A stretch of 7,160 nucleotides of DNA from CAYLLD01 sp964425135 (GTDB taxonomy: Bacteria; Pseudomonadota; Alphaproteobacteria; Rhodobacterales; Rhodobacteraceae): the NCBI GenBank assembly GCA_964425135.1, contig CAYRKW010000105.1, positions 1 through 7,160 of the forward strand, written 5' to 3'. Position 1 is the first letter of the stretch. The number at the start of each line of letters is the position of its first letter. This document shows positions 1-6,201 of this stretch, piece after piece. The notes under the pieces were generated by a model. That model made no database searches and had not been told where the DNA came from. It saw nothing but the letters and a program-made list of their open reading frames with translations. Made by a program: the position numbers and the translations under genes.

Positions 1-120
1 TCTTGAGAAAATTCTGATTGGCTGAATGCCTCAGGTTTTGGGTCGGAGGCTCTAACTCACTGCCCCGTCCCCAATCCGCTTGGCTCCACCGCGTGCTTGC
101 GGTACACCGCAGACTTTATT
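1..120 (+). ncRNA. ssrS: Probable 3' part of 6S RNA (5' end outside the window)
   Basis: This stretch just before purE has no convincing ORF and folds like the second half of a 6S RNA, the RNA that mimics an open promoter and binds housekeeping RNA polymerase. Seen directly: an apical-type hairpin (GCCTC 28-32 with GAGGC 46-50), an unpaired-looking C-rich stretch at 60-75 that would be one side of the central bubble, and a GC-rich 3' segment (about 90-112) ending in ACACCGCAG. That end is suited to pair with a 5' strand such as CTGCGGTG lying before base 1. The order and spacing resemble the 3' half of E. coli 6S. From memory, alphaproteobacterial 6S genes commonly sit upstream of purE/purK. 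The 5' strand is not visible, so both the call and the 3' end are inferred. It could instead be a structured purE leader. Confidence 0.45.
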
Positions 121-141
121 CCACCAGATGGCGCAAGAGCG

Positions 142-624
142 ATGGGACAACCGAAAATCGGTATCATAATGGGCAGTCAGTCCGACTGGTCGACCATGAA
201 AGAAGCGGCGGATGTGCTGGACGAGCTGGGCATCGCTTATGAGACAAAGATCGTCTCCGCCCACCGAACGCCCGACCGCCTTTGGGACTACGGTACAACA
301 GCCGCCAGCAAAGGCCTTCACGCGATCATCGCCGGCGCAGGCGGGGCGGCGCATTTGCCGGGGATGATGGCCTCTAAAACCCGCATTCCGGTGATCGGCG
401 TGCCGATTGAAACCGCGGCGCTTAAAGGCATGGATTCGCTCCTGTCGATTGTGCAAATGCCACGCGGCTTTCCCGTGGCAACCATGGCCATAGGCGGGGC
501 AGGGGCGAAAAACGCAGGGCTCATGGCCGCGGGCATCCTTGCTGTAAACGATTCTGATCTCGCCACCCGCATCGACGATTGGCGCGCGGCGCTCAGCGCC
601 TCCATCTCGGATGCACCCGAATGA
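142..624 (+). CDS. purE: N5-carboxyaminoimidazole ribonucleotide mutase (PurE class I)
   Basis: PurE is a cytoplasmic enzyme that moves the carboxyl group of N5-CAIR to carbon, giving CAIR in de novo purine synthesis. The 160-residue product has the family's normal length. It carries MGSQSDW at residues 10-16, SAHRTP at 39-44 (His41 matching the catalytic histidine), the glycine-rich GAGGAAHLPGM at 65-75 and QMPRGFPVAT at 105-114. These are class I signatures, in agreement with the adjacent purK that supplies N5-CAIR. I chose the ATG at 142. An in-frame TTG at 97 would add 15 residues that do not look like PurE and would run into the probable 6S RNA. The ribosome site is weak (AAGAG at 135-139, very close to the start). 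The stop overlaps the purK start as ATGA, implying translational coupling. Confidence 0.97.
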   Translation: MGQPKIGIIMGSQSDWSTMKEAADVLDELGIAYETKIVSAHRTPDRLWDYGTTAASKGLHAIIAGAGGAAHLPGMMASKTRIPVIGVPIETAALKGMDSLLSIVQMPRGFPVATMAIGGAGAKNAGLMAAGILAVNDSDLATRIDDWRAALSASISDAPE

Positions 625-1688
625 GCAATCCTCTGGCCCCCGGTGCAACGATCGGCATTTTGGGCGGCGGTCAGCTCGGCCGCATGCTCGCGCTCGCCGC
701 CGCGCGGTTGGGCCTCAAATGCCACATTTTTGAGCCGGGCGACAACGCCCCGGCCGCCGAAATTGCAGCCTATTCGACCTGCGCCGCCTACGACGATGTC
801 GCGGCGCTAGACGCTTTCGCCAAATCTGTCGATGTGGTCACATATGAATTTGAAAACATTCCAGAAGCGGCTCTCGACCGCATAGAGGCCCACGCCCCTG
901 TGCGCCCCAACCGCCGGGCGCTCGCGGTCTCGCAGGACCGCCTGACCGAGAAGACCTTCCTGCAAGACCTCGGCCTGACGGTCGCCCCTTTCGCCGATAT
1001 AGCATCGCAAGCCGATCTTGATGCGGCGATTGCGAGTATCGGCACGCGTTCGATCCTGAAAACCCGGCGCATGGGCTATGACGGCAAGGGGCAGTTCCGC
1101 CTCAATGCGCCCGAGCAAGCGCCCGAAGCACTCGCAGCGATGCAAAGCGCGCCTGCCATTCTCGAAGGGTTTGTGACGTTCGAGCGCGAAATCTCCGTCA
1201 TCGCCGCACGGGGTCTTTCCGGCCCGATTGTTTGCTATGATCCAGGGGAGAACGTCCACAAGGACGGCATTTTGCACACGACCACCGTGCCAGCGCATAT
1301 CCCCGCGAGCCTTCACGGCGAAGCGACGCTTCTGGCCGGAAAAATCCTCAACGCGCTTGACTATATTGGGGTGATGGGCATCGAGCTGTTTGTCACGACG
1401 GACGGGCTATTGGTGAATGAGATCGCCCCGCGCGTCCATAACTCCGGCCATTGGACCCAGAACGGCTGCGTCATCGACCAGTTCGAGCAGCACATCCGCG
1501 CAATCGCGGGATGGCCGCTCGGGGACGGCAAACGGCATGCGGATGTGGTGATGACCAATCTTATTGGTGATGAGGCTAACGGCTGGCGCGATGTCACGGC
1601 CGAAGGGCTGCATCTCTACGGCAAGGCAGAGGCACGGGCAGGGCGTAAGATGGGGCATATCAACCGCGTTACGGTAAGGGGGTCGTAA
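621..1688 (+). CDS. purK: N5-carboxyaminoimidazole ribonucleotide synthase (PurK)
   Basis: PurK is an ATP-grasp enzyme that joins AIR and bicarbonate, using ATP, to form N5-CAIR, the substrate of PurE. The 355-residue protein has the usual length. In order it shows the N-terminal nucleotide-fold loop GILGGGQLGRM (12-22), TYEFENIP (74-81), the ATP-grasp lid region KTRRMGYDGKGQ (147-158), the EREISVIAAR strand (188-197), and the metal/phosphate-binding NEIAPRVHNSGHWT (266-279). The ATG at 621 is chosen because it overlaps the purE stop by 4 bp and begins just before the conserved GILGGGQLG. A longer reading from 579 would add 14 residues inside purE with no family support. It is the second gene of a purEK operon, and only 3 bp separate it from the following VOC gene. 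Confidence 0.97.
   Translation: MSNPLAPGATIGILGGGQLGRMLALAAARLGLKCHIFEPGDNAPAAEIAAYSTCAAYDDVAALDAFAKSVDVVTYEFENIPEAALDRIEAHAPVRPNRRALAVSQDRLTEKTFLQDLGLTVAPFADIASQADLDAAIASIGTRSILKTRRMGYDGKGQFRLNAPEQAPEALAAMQSAPAILEGFVTFEREISVIAARGLSGPIVCYDPGENVHKDGILHTTTVPAHIPASLHGEATLLAGKILNALDYIGVMGIELFVTTDGLLVNEIAPRVHNSGHWTQNGCVIDQFEQHIRAIAGWPLGDGKRHADVVMTNLIGDEANGWRDVTAEGLHLYGKAEARAGRKMGHINRVTVRGS
1676..1682 (+). promoter_or_regulatory. Ribosome binding site of the VOC gene inside the purK 3' end
   Basis: AAGGGGG lies 9 bases before the ATG at 1692 and is embedded in the last codons of purK. It supports that start and suggests that the VOC protein is translated from the purEK transcript. Confidence 0.6.
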
Positions 1689-1691
1689 GGC

Positions 1692-2090
1692 ATGTCTTCA
1701 AAAATGCTCAGGTTTGATCACGTCAATATTCTGACTGGCAATCTTAAACAGATGACCGCTTGGTACTGCGATGTACTTGGCCTTGTGAAAGGATGGCGCC
1801 CGCCGTTCGGTAATGATGGCGCCTGGCTTTATCTGGGCGATCAGGCGATTGTGCATCTGGTGGGCGAGCCGAAAACGCCACAAACGACAGACCCGCGGCT
1901 AGAGCATTTCGCACTCAAAGCGTCAGGCTACAAAGCCTTCATTACCAAGCTGCACGCGATGGGCATCGCGTATCAGGAAAACTTCATTCCGGGCACAGAT
2001 CTCGTGCAGGTCAATATCTTTGATCCCGATGGTACGCATATCCATATCGATTTTGATTTGTCCAAAGAGACGGATGAGACGGCGCTCTAA
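1692..2090 (+). CDS. VOC (glyoxalase/bleomycin-resistance fold) family protein
   Basis: This is a 132-residue single-domain protein of the vicinal oxygen chelate superfamily, whose members are metal-dependent lyases, isomerases, dioxygenases or binding proteins. The substrate cannot be told from sequence. Visible are the paired beta-alpha-beta modules: FDHVNI (8-13), WYCDVLGL (24-31), GAWLYLGDQAIVHLV (43-57), LEHFAL (70-75), and VNIFDPDGTHIHIDF (107-121). The positions matching glyoxalase I metal ligands are His10, His55, His72 and His118. Classical glyoxalase I has glutamates at the second and fourth positions, so it is probably not glyoxalase I. It starts 3 bp after purK with a good ribosome site and is likely the last gene of the purEK operon. 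It ends tail-to-tail with the DMT transporter, sharing stop-codon bases. No link to purine synthesis is evident beyond position. Confidence 0.85.
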   Translation: MSSKMLRFDHVNILTGNLKQMTAWYCDVLGLVKGWRPPFGNDGAWLYLGDQAIVHLVGEPKTPQTTDPRLEHFALKASGYKAFITKLHAMGIAYQENFIPGTDLVQVNIFDPDGTHIHIDFDLSKETDETAL

Positions 2091-2917
2091 CGCTTCCCGA
2101 AGATCGACCAGGACACGCCGGTGACGACCAGCAAGGTCGCGAGCAGGAAGCTGAGGCTGAGCGGCTCGCCCAGCGTGATCAACCCCCCGAGCGCGGCAAT
2201 AATCGGCACCGTCAGCTGCGCTACCGCGCTCAGCGACCGATCCAGATGCGGCAGCACCCAATACCACAGCGCATATCCCAGCGCCGAGGTGACCGCGCCC
2301 GATGCAATCGCAAGCCAAATACCGGTCGGGGTTGCGTAGAGCACGCCGCCCGTCAGCCACCAAGCGATCACCACAATCGGCACCACGCCGATAAAATTCC
2401 ATGCAGTCTCCCCCAAAGGATCCGCCGCCTTACGCCCGATCAACGAGTAAATCCCCCATCCCAGGGCCGCCGCCAGCATCAGCGCCGTGCCCTTACCGTC
2501 AGGGGCCGCGCTGATCGGCAGAAACAGAACGCATAGCCCTGCAAAGGCCAGCAAAGCTCCCAGCATCCGCGCCCGCGTGATGGTCTCGCCCGCCATATAG
2601 GCCGCCACAAACATCGTGATCTGGACCCCGCCAAACAGCAGCAGCGCGCCGGTGCCCGTATCAATGCTCACATAGGCCAGCGAAAAGCCCAGCAGATAGA
2701 CCCCAAGCGCGGTGATCGAGACAACGCCAACACCAGAGGGCGGGCGTATCTTCCGGCGCATGATCAAGATCAGCACCAGAATGGCGGCCCCCGAGAGAGC
2801 ACGCAGCATCGCAAAATCGAACGGCGTCATCTCGTTATTGGCAAGCGCGAGCCGCGTCAGGATCGAATTTCCCGCAAAGGCGATCATTACCAGCACAGTC
2901 ATTGAAAATAATCTCAT
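2087..2917 (-). CDS. EamA/DMT-superfamily permease
   Basis: This is an inner-membrane permease of the drug/metabolite transporter superfamily (EamA type), typically a metabolite or drug exporter. The substrate is unknown. The 276-residue product is almost entirely hydrophobic and reads as ten membrane helices in two repeated halves. Helix 1 contains FAGNSILTRLAL (residues 14-25). The first half includes the segment around AYVSIDTGTGALL (81-93). The second half carries LGWGIYSLIGRKA (152-164) and ends with the typical TLGEPLS (248-254) before the last helix. I chose the ATG at 2917. A longer in-frame reading to 3052 adds 45 residues rich in arginine and threonine that run across the divergent intergenic region and do not resemble the family. 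The chosen start has AGGG 8 bases upstream on its strand. The C-terminal end interlocks with the VOC gene stop, leaving no room for a terminator between them. Confidence 0.9.
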   Translation of the reverse strand: MRLFSMTVLVMIAFAGNSILTRLALANNEMTPFDFAMLRALSGAAILVLILIMRRKIRPPSGVGVVSITALGVYLLGFSLAYVSIDTGTGALLLFGGVQITMFVAAYMAGETITRARMLGALLAFAGLCVLFLPISAAPDGKGTALMLAAALGWGIYSLIGRKAADPLGETAWNFIGVVPIVVIAWWLTGGVLYATPTGIWLAIASGAVTSALGYALWYWVLPHLDRSLSAVAQLTVPIIAALGGLITLGEPLSLSFLLATLLVVTGVSWSIFGKR

Positions 2918-2946
2918 ATCCTCGACCCTGCCTCCGGTTGTGACGG

Positions 2947-2976
2947 TGCGCAAGACACGAGTTCGTGGCCTGCGCA
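2947..2976. promoter_or_regulatory. Composite 30-bp dyad, candidate operator between divergent genes
   Basis: In the gap between the DMT permease (start 2917, leftward) and the CDGSH gene (start 3041, rightward) lies a symmetric structure centred at 2961.5. TGCGCA at 2947-2952 and again at 2971-2976 flank an inner inverted repeat, CACGA (2956-2960), GT, TCGTG (2963-2967). Both repeats share exactly the same centre, and one of the three spacer positions on each side also pairs (G2954 with C2969). It overlaps the space where a leftward promoter with TTGTCA (2986-2981, minus strand) would sit. Binding by a dimeric regulator is inferred; no regulator gene is adjacent. It could alternatively be an RNA stem-loop in a leader. 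Confidence 0.4.
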
Positions 2977-3028
2977 GACGTGACAAAATTGTGGGATGCG
3001 CTAGGTTCAAAAGGAGCCCAATTGCCAG

Positions 3029-3034
3029 AAAGGA
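3029..3034 (+). promoter_or_regulatory. Ribosome binding site of the CDGSH gene
   Basis: AAAGGA lies 6 bases before the ATG at 3041, a clear Shine-Dalgarno that fixes this start. Confidence 0.65.
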
Positions 3035-3040
3035 CACAGG

Positions 3041-3655
3041 ATGAGCGATCAAACGTCTATCGAGGAACGCGAGAACGGCCCGCTTATCATCAAAAATGCG
3101 GCCTCTGTTGAGGATGCGGATGGCAATGCGGTGGAGCTTAAACCGGTCATGGCGCTCTGCCGGTGCGGGGCGTCAGCGAACAAGCCCTTCTGTGACGGCT
3201 CACACAACGAGAGCGGTTTTGAAAGTCGCGGCGGCAAACCTGCCGGGCGCGACCGTCTGATCGAATATGCGGGCGAGGCGGTGACGGTGGTCTACAACCC
3301 CATGGTCTGCTCCCACGCCGCTGAATGCGGCAAGCGGGCAGGGGATATCTTCGACACTAGCAAAAAGCCATGGGTGATGCCCGACAACGGATCGATTGAG
3401 GCGCTCCGCGATGCGGTCAGCAACTGCCCCTCTGGCGCGCTGCACCTCAAAGACGAAGGCCATATGATCGCGGATGGCGCGCAAATCACCATCGAGAAAA
3501 ACGGCCCCTACCGTATCCGACACGTCAGCCCCCCGGTGGAGGTGAACGGCGAGGGGATGACGGCGCAGAAATACGTGCTCTGCCGTTGCGGGAAATCCGG
3601 CAACAAGCCGTTTTGCGACGGGTCGCATTCGGATGTTGGATGGAGCGACACGTAA
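3041..3655 (+). CDS. CDGSH iron-sulfur domain protein with two CDGSH motifs and a central ferredoxin-like domain
   Basis: This 204-residue protein is predicted to hold three Fe-S clusters and to act in electron transfer or cluster/redox sensing; its partner is unknown. The first CDGSH motif has Cys40, Cys42, Cys51 and His55. The second has Cys181, Cys183, Cys192 and His196. Both fit the C-x-C ... CDGSH 3Cys-1His pattern that binds a [2Fe-2S] cluster, and both read almost identically as CRCGxSxNKPFCDGSH. Between them (about 75-160) is a segment with Cys90, Cys96 and Cys129 (in CPSGAL), typical of the divergent mono-cluster 4Fe-4S domain often fused to CDGSH modules. There is no signal peptide, so it is cytoplasmic. 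It stands alone, divergent from the DMT permease and convergent with argG. A possible weak promoter is GTGACA (2980-2985) with TAGGTT (3002-3007). Confidence 0.9.
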   Translation: MSDQTSIEERENGPLIIKNAASVEDADGNAVELKPVMALCRCGASANKPFCDGSHNESGFESRGGKPAGRDRLIEYAGEAVTVVYNPMVCSHAAECGKRAGDIFDTSKKPWVMPDNGSIEALRDAVSNCPSGALHLKDEGHMIADGAQITIEKNGPYRIRHVSPPVEVNGEGMTAQKYVLCRCGKSGNKPFCDGSHSDVGWSDT

Positions 3656-3679
3656 AGTTGTTGCGTTTAGCCAAGCGGT

Positions 3680-3698
3680 GCCGCGCCAGCGGCGCGGC
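3680..3698. terminator. Strong GC hairpin in the convergent gap, possible bidirectional terminator
   Basis: GCCGCGCC (3680-3687), loop AGC, and GGCGCGGC (3691-3698) form a perfect 8-bp stem 25 bp after the CDGSH stop and 57 bp beyond the argG stop. It lies exactly where two converging transcripts must end. Neither side has a proper run of T, so it is not a textbook intrinsic terminator. On the plus strand it is followed by an AT-rich tail (about 3701-3736). Confidence 0.4.
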
Positions 3699-3754
3699 GC
3701 GATTTAAGTGTCTATTTGAGTATTTATGGAAAGATGAAGAGGGAGCGGCTTCGA

Positions 3755-4972
3755 TCAGCGTGAATTCCGTTCCGCCAACAACCTTAGCCGCAGCGCATTT
3801 ATCTTGATGAATCCCGCCGCGTCCTTCTGGTCATACGCGCCGGCATCCTCTTCAAACGTCACATGCTGCTCGGAATAGAGCGAGCTGTCGGACCAGCGCG
3901 CCACCGTACTCACCGATCCCTTGTAGAGCTTCAGTCGCACCGTCCCGTTCACCGGCCCCTGGCTTGCATCAATCGCCGCCTGCAACATCTCGCGTTCGGG
4001 GCTGAACCAGTAGCCGTTGTAAATCAGCTCCGCATAGCGCGGCATCAATTCGTCCTTCAGGTGCCCCGCACCGCGATCGAGCGTAATCTGCTCAATCCCG
4101 CGATGCCCCTCCAGCATGATCGTTCCGCCCGGCGTCTCGTAGATGCCCCGCGATTTCATCCCGACATAGCGGTTCTCGACCAGATCGAGCCGCCCGATCC
4201 CATGCTTGCCGCCCAATTCATTGAGCGCAGTCAGCATCGCCGCGGGTGACAGCGTCTTGCCGTTCAGCGCCACTGGATCGCCGCGCTCATAGGTTATTTC
4301 GATCATCTCTGGCGTATCTGGCGCCTCCTCCGGCGCAACCGTGCGCTGATAGACATAATCGGGCGCTTCCACCGCCGGATCCTCCAGCACCTTGCCCTCG
4401 GATGAGGTGTGCAACAGGTTCGCATCCACCGAAAACGGCGCTTCCCCGCGCTTGTCCTTGGCAATCGGGATTTGATGCTCTTCTGCAAAGCCCAAAAGCC
4501 GCGTGCGCGAGGTCAAATCCCACTCCCGCCAAGGCGCAATCACCTTAATCGCCGGGTTCAGCGCATAAGCGGCCAATTCAAACCGAACCTGATCATTGCC
4601 TTTGCCGGTTGCCCCATGCGCCACCGCATCCGCGCCGGTCTCGGCCGCAATCTCGACCAGACGCTTGGAAATCAATGGCCGCGCAATCGAGGTGCCCAGA
4701 AGATACAGCCCCTCATAAACCGCATTGGCGCGAAACATCGGAAAGACGAAATCGCGCACAAATTCCTCGCGCACATCCTCGATATAGATGTTCTCAGGCT
4801 TGATCCCCAAAAGCTCCGCCTTCTTGCGCGCAGGCTCCAACTCCTCGCCCTGACCCAGATCAGCCGTAAACGTAACAACCTCGCAATTATACTCGGTCTG
4901 CAACCACTTGAGGATGATGGATGTATCCAGCCCGCCCGAATAGGCGAGGACGACTTTTTTGGGAGCAGACAT
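3755..4972 (-). CDS. argG: Argininosuccinate synthase
   Basis: ArgG is a cytoplasmic enzyme that condenses citrulline and aspartate, with ATP cleaved to AMP and PPi, to give argininosuccinate, the penultimate step of arginine synthesis. The 405-residue protein matches the family length. It has the N-type ATP pyrophosphatase P-loop AYSGGLDTS (10-18), TADLGQGEE (36-44), and the substrate-binding GATGKGNDQVRFE (120-132), followed by the conserved EWDLTSR and the C-terminal SRGIYETPGG region. The ATG at 4972 directly precedes the conserved KKVVLAYSGG. Its nearest ribosome site, AAGGA (4988-4984), is 11 bases away, slightly long. It follows the glutamate-receptor-like gene on the same strand with a 95-bp gap, so it may have its own promoter. 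A weak candidate on the minus strand is TTGCCC, 17 bases, TATGCG within that gap. Confidence 0.98.
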   Translation of the reverse strand: MSAPKKVVLAYSGGLDTSIILKWLQTEYNCEVVTFTADLGQGEELEPARKKAELLGIKPENIYIEDVREEFVRDFVFPMFRANAVYEGLYLLGTSIARPLISKRLVEIAAETGADAVAHGATGKGNDQVRFELAAYALNPAIKVIAPWREWDLTSRTRLLGFAEEHQIPIAKDKRGEAPFSVDANLLHTSSEGKVLEDPAVEAPDYVYQRTVAPEEAPDTPEMIEITYERGDPVALNGKTLSPAAMLTALNELGGKHGIGRLDLVENRYVGMKSRGIYETPGGTIMLEGHRGIEQITLDRGAGHLKDELMPRYAELIYNGYWFSPEREMLQAAIDASQGPVNGTVRLKLYKGSVSTVARWSDSSLYSEQHVTFEEDAGAYDQKDAAGFIKINALRLRLLAERNSR

Positions 4973-5067
4973 GATCAGTGATATCCTTATCTGACAGCAG
5001 ATGTGCGTTGCGCGACCGCATACTGAGTTTGACCGATAGGGGCAAGCCTTGCGCCCATTTGATCGCC

Positions 5068-6150
5068 CTACTCGAAACTATCTCCAAACCACCTGGAGAG
5101 TAGCTGCGAATAGGTCCCGTTTTCGCGCAAGGTCAAAAGCGCCTGATCAATATCCTCTTTCAATTCGGACCCATCGGGCACGGCAACACCATATTTCTCC
5201 GGATTAAACACCCGACCAACGGTTTCATACCGCCCTTTGCCGTCGGTTTGTGCAAAATAGGACAGGATCGGCGCATCATGAACCACCGCATCAATCGTGC
5301 CTGCTTCAATCGCCGCAAACATATCCTCGATTTCCTCATATCCCGTGTAGCGGATATTCTGTGCATCAAGAAAACTGGCAGAGGTGGAGTCGCTCGTCGT
5401 CCCGACTTTCTTGTCATAAAGGTCCCGATATCCGGCGACCTGATTTTCCAGCTTGCTCACCGTCAGCGAAGCCGTGATCTGCGCCACAAACGCACCCACC
5501 ACAAAAAGCCCAATGAGGATCAAGCCAAACGCCAAAAGCCGCCCCGCCCGCGTGTTCGGCGAGACAATGTCAAACCCTGCATTCAAAAGCGCATTAACGG
5601 CCCACCAGAGCCCTTCGTTCAAGCCGCGCAGATAGGAATGCTGGAACGCCTCATTGTCGCGCCGTTCAAACAACCAGATCAGATTGGCTGTAACAAATAA
5701 GATCGCGGCAGCCCCAAAAAGCCAGAGCAAAAGGTTGAGATTAAACAACGCGCCAAAGAGCGATCCATTCGACTGAAGCGGGGCCAGGACCAAAAGCCCT
5801 GCATCAAAAATGGGATGCGAGAAATCCATCCTTTGCTCACGGTCGAGCGTGATCGAAATATTGGCGATCGCCGCATCTACCACTGCGGTCTCAACACTGC
5901 CCAGAAGCTGCTTGAAACTGCGCGCTTCAATGTAGCGCGGCGTGCGCTCGATCTCTTGCGAGATTGCCTCAATCAATTCAATGGAAAATCCGGTCCAGCT
6001 TTGTCCTTCCTTGAATGCAAACGGCTGCCGTTCAATGGTTGCGATCAAAAGTGAGGGTTTGTCCTGCGCTTGCGCGCTGCCAGTCCCCGGCATCATAGCC
6101 CCGAGCATCATCACCATCAGTGCCATGCGCATTTGCGACAGTAATTTCAT
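5068..6150 (-). CDS. Prokaryotic ionotropic glutamate receptor-like protein (periplasmic binding domain with inserted ion-channel core)
   Basis: This 360-residue protein has the GluR0 architecture: signal peptide (1 to about 28, probable cut after AQA), first half of a type-2 solute-binding domain (about 31-127), helix M1 (about 133-160), re-entrant pore segment (about 178-198), helix M2 (about 203-230), then the second half of the binding domain (about 232-357). In lobe 1, ISITLDREQRMDFSHP (98-113) aligns with the iGluR stretch whose arginine grips the ligand alpha-carboxylate, here Arg104. In lobe 2, DAVVHDAPIL (287-296) supplies Asp292, the usual amino-group partner. M2 ends in QITASLTV (224-231), resembling the iGluR gating motif. 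An amino-acid ligand and a tetrameric inner-membrane channel are inferred. The pore position that is TVGYGD in GluR0 reads NAGFDI (190-195), so ion selectivity is uncertain. It could be a non-conducting sensor. The start at 6150 has AGAGG 7 bases upstream on its strand. Confidence 0.82.
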   Translation of the reverse strand: MKLLSQMRMALMVMMLGAMMPGTGSAQAQDKPSLLIATIERQPFAFKEGQSWTGFSIELIEAISQEIERTPRYIEARSFKQLLGSVETAVVDAAIANISITLDREQRMDFSHPIFDAGLLVLAPLQSNGSLFGALFNLNLLLWLFGAAAILFVTANLIWLFERRDNEAFQHSYLRGLNEGLWWAVNALLNAGFDIVSPNTRAGRLLAFGLILIGLFVVGAFVAQITASLTVSKLENQVAGYRDLYDKKVGTTSDSTSASFLDAQNIRYTGYEEIEDMFAAIEAGTIDAVVHDAPILSYFAQTDGKGRYETVGRVFNPEKYGVAVPDGSELKEDIDQALLTLRENGTYSQLLSRWFGDSFE

Positions 6151-6201
6151 CCCTCGACCTCTTCGTGAGAATTCCGCATAAGATAATAAATTTTAGCTGT
6201 C
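6151..6201. promoter_or_regulatory. Short divergent promoter region between the receptor-like gene and the hydrolase
   Basis: These 51 bp must carry the start signals of both outward-facing genes unless transcription starts elsewhere. A GATAAT box at 6182-6187 matches a rightward -10 element at five of six positions, but no good -35 box is seen at the right spacing. The stretch 6179-6195 is much richer in A and T than its surroundings. The leftward promoter is not identifiable with confidence. Confidence 0.3.

Noticed and set aside
52..648. Long minus-strand open frames across purE, and similar long antisense frames over purK, argG and the hydrolase
   Set aside because: They mirror high-GC coding sequence on the other strand, have low-complexity compositions rich in Arg, Ala and Cys, and show no family motifs. 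The sense genes are certain.
1712..1726. FNR/FnrL-like box (TTGATCACGTCAA)
   Set aside because: The half-site spacing is one base short of the 14-bp FNR pattern, and it lies inside the VOC coding sequence encoding conserved FDHVN residues.
2918..3052. N-terminal extension of the DMT permease by 45 residues
   Set aside because: The extension crosses the divergent intergenic region and the start of the CDGSH gene, and is unlike the family's first helix. The ATG at 2917 fits better.
5041..5056. Hairpin GGGCGCAA / TTGCCCC (minus strand) after the receptor-like gene as a terminator
   Set aside because: The stem has a bulge and is short, and no T-run follows in the transcription direction, so read-through into argG remains possible.
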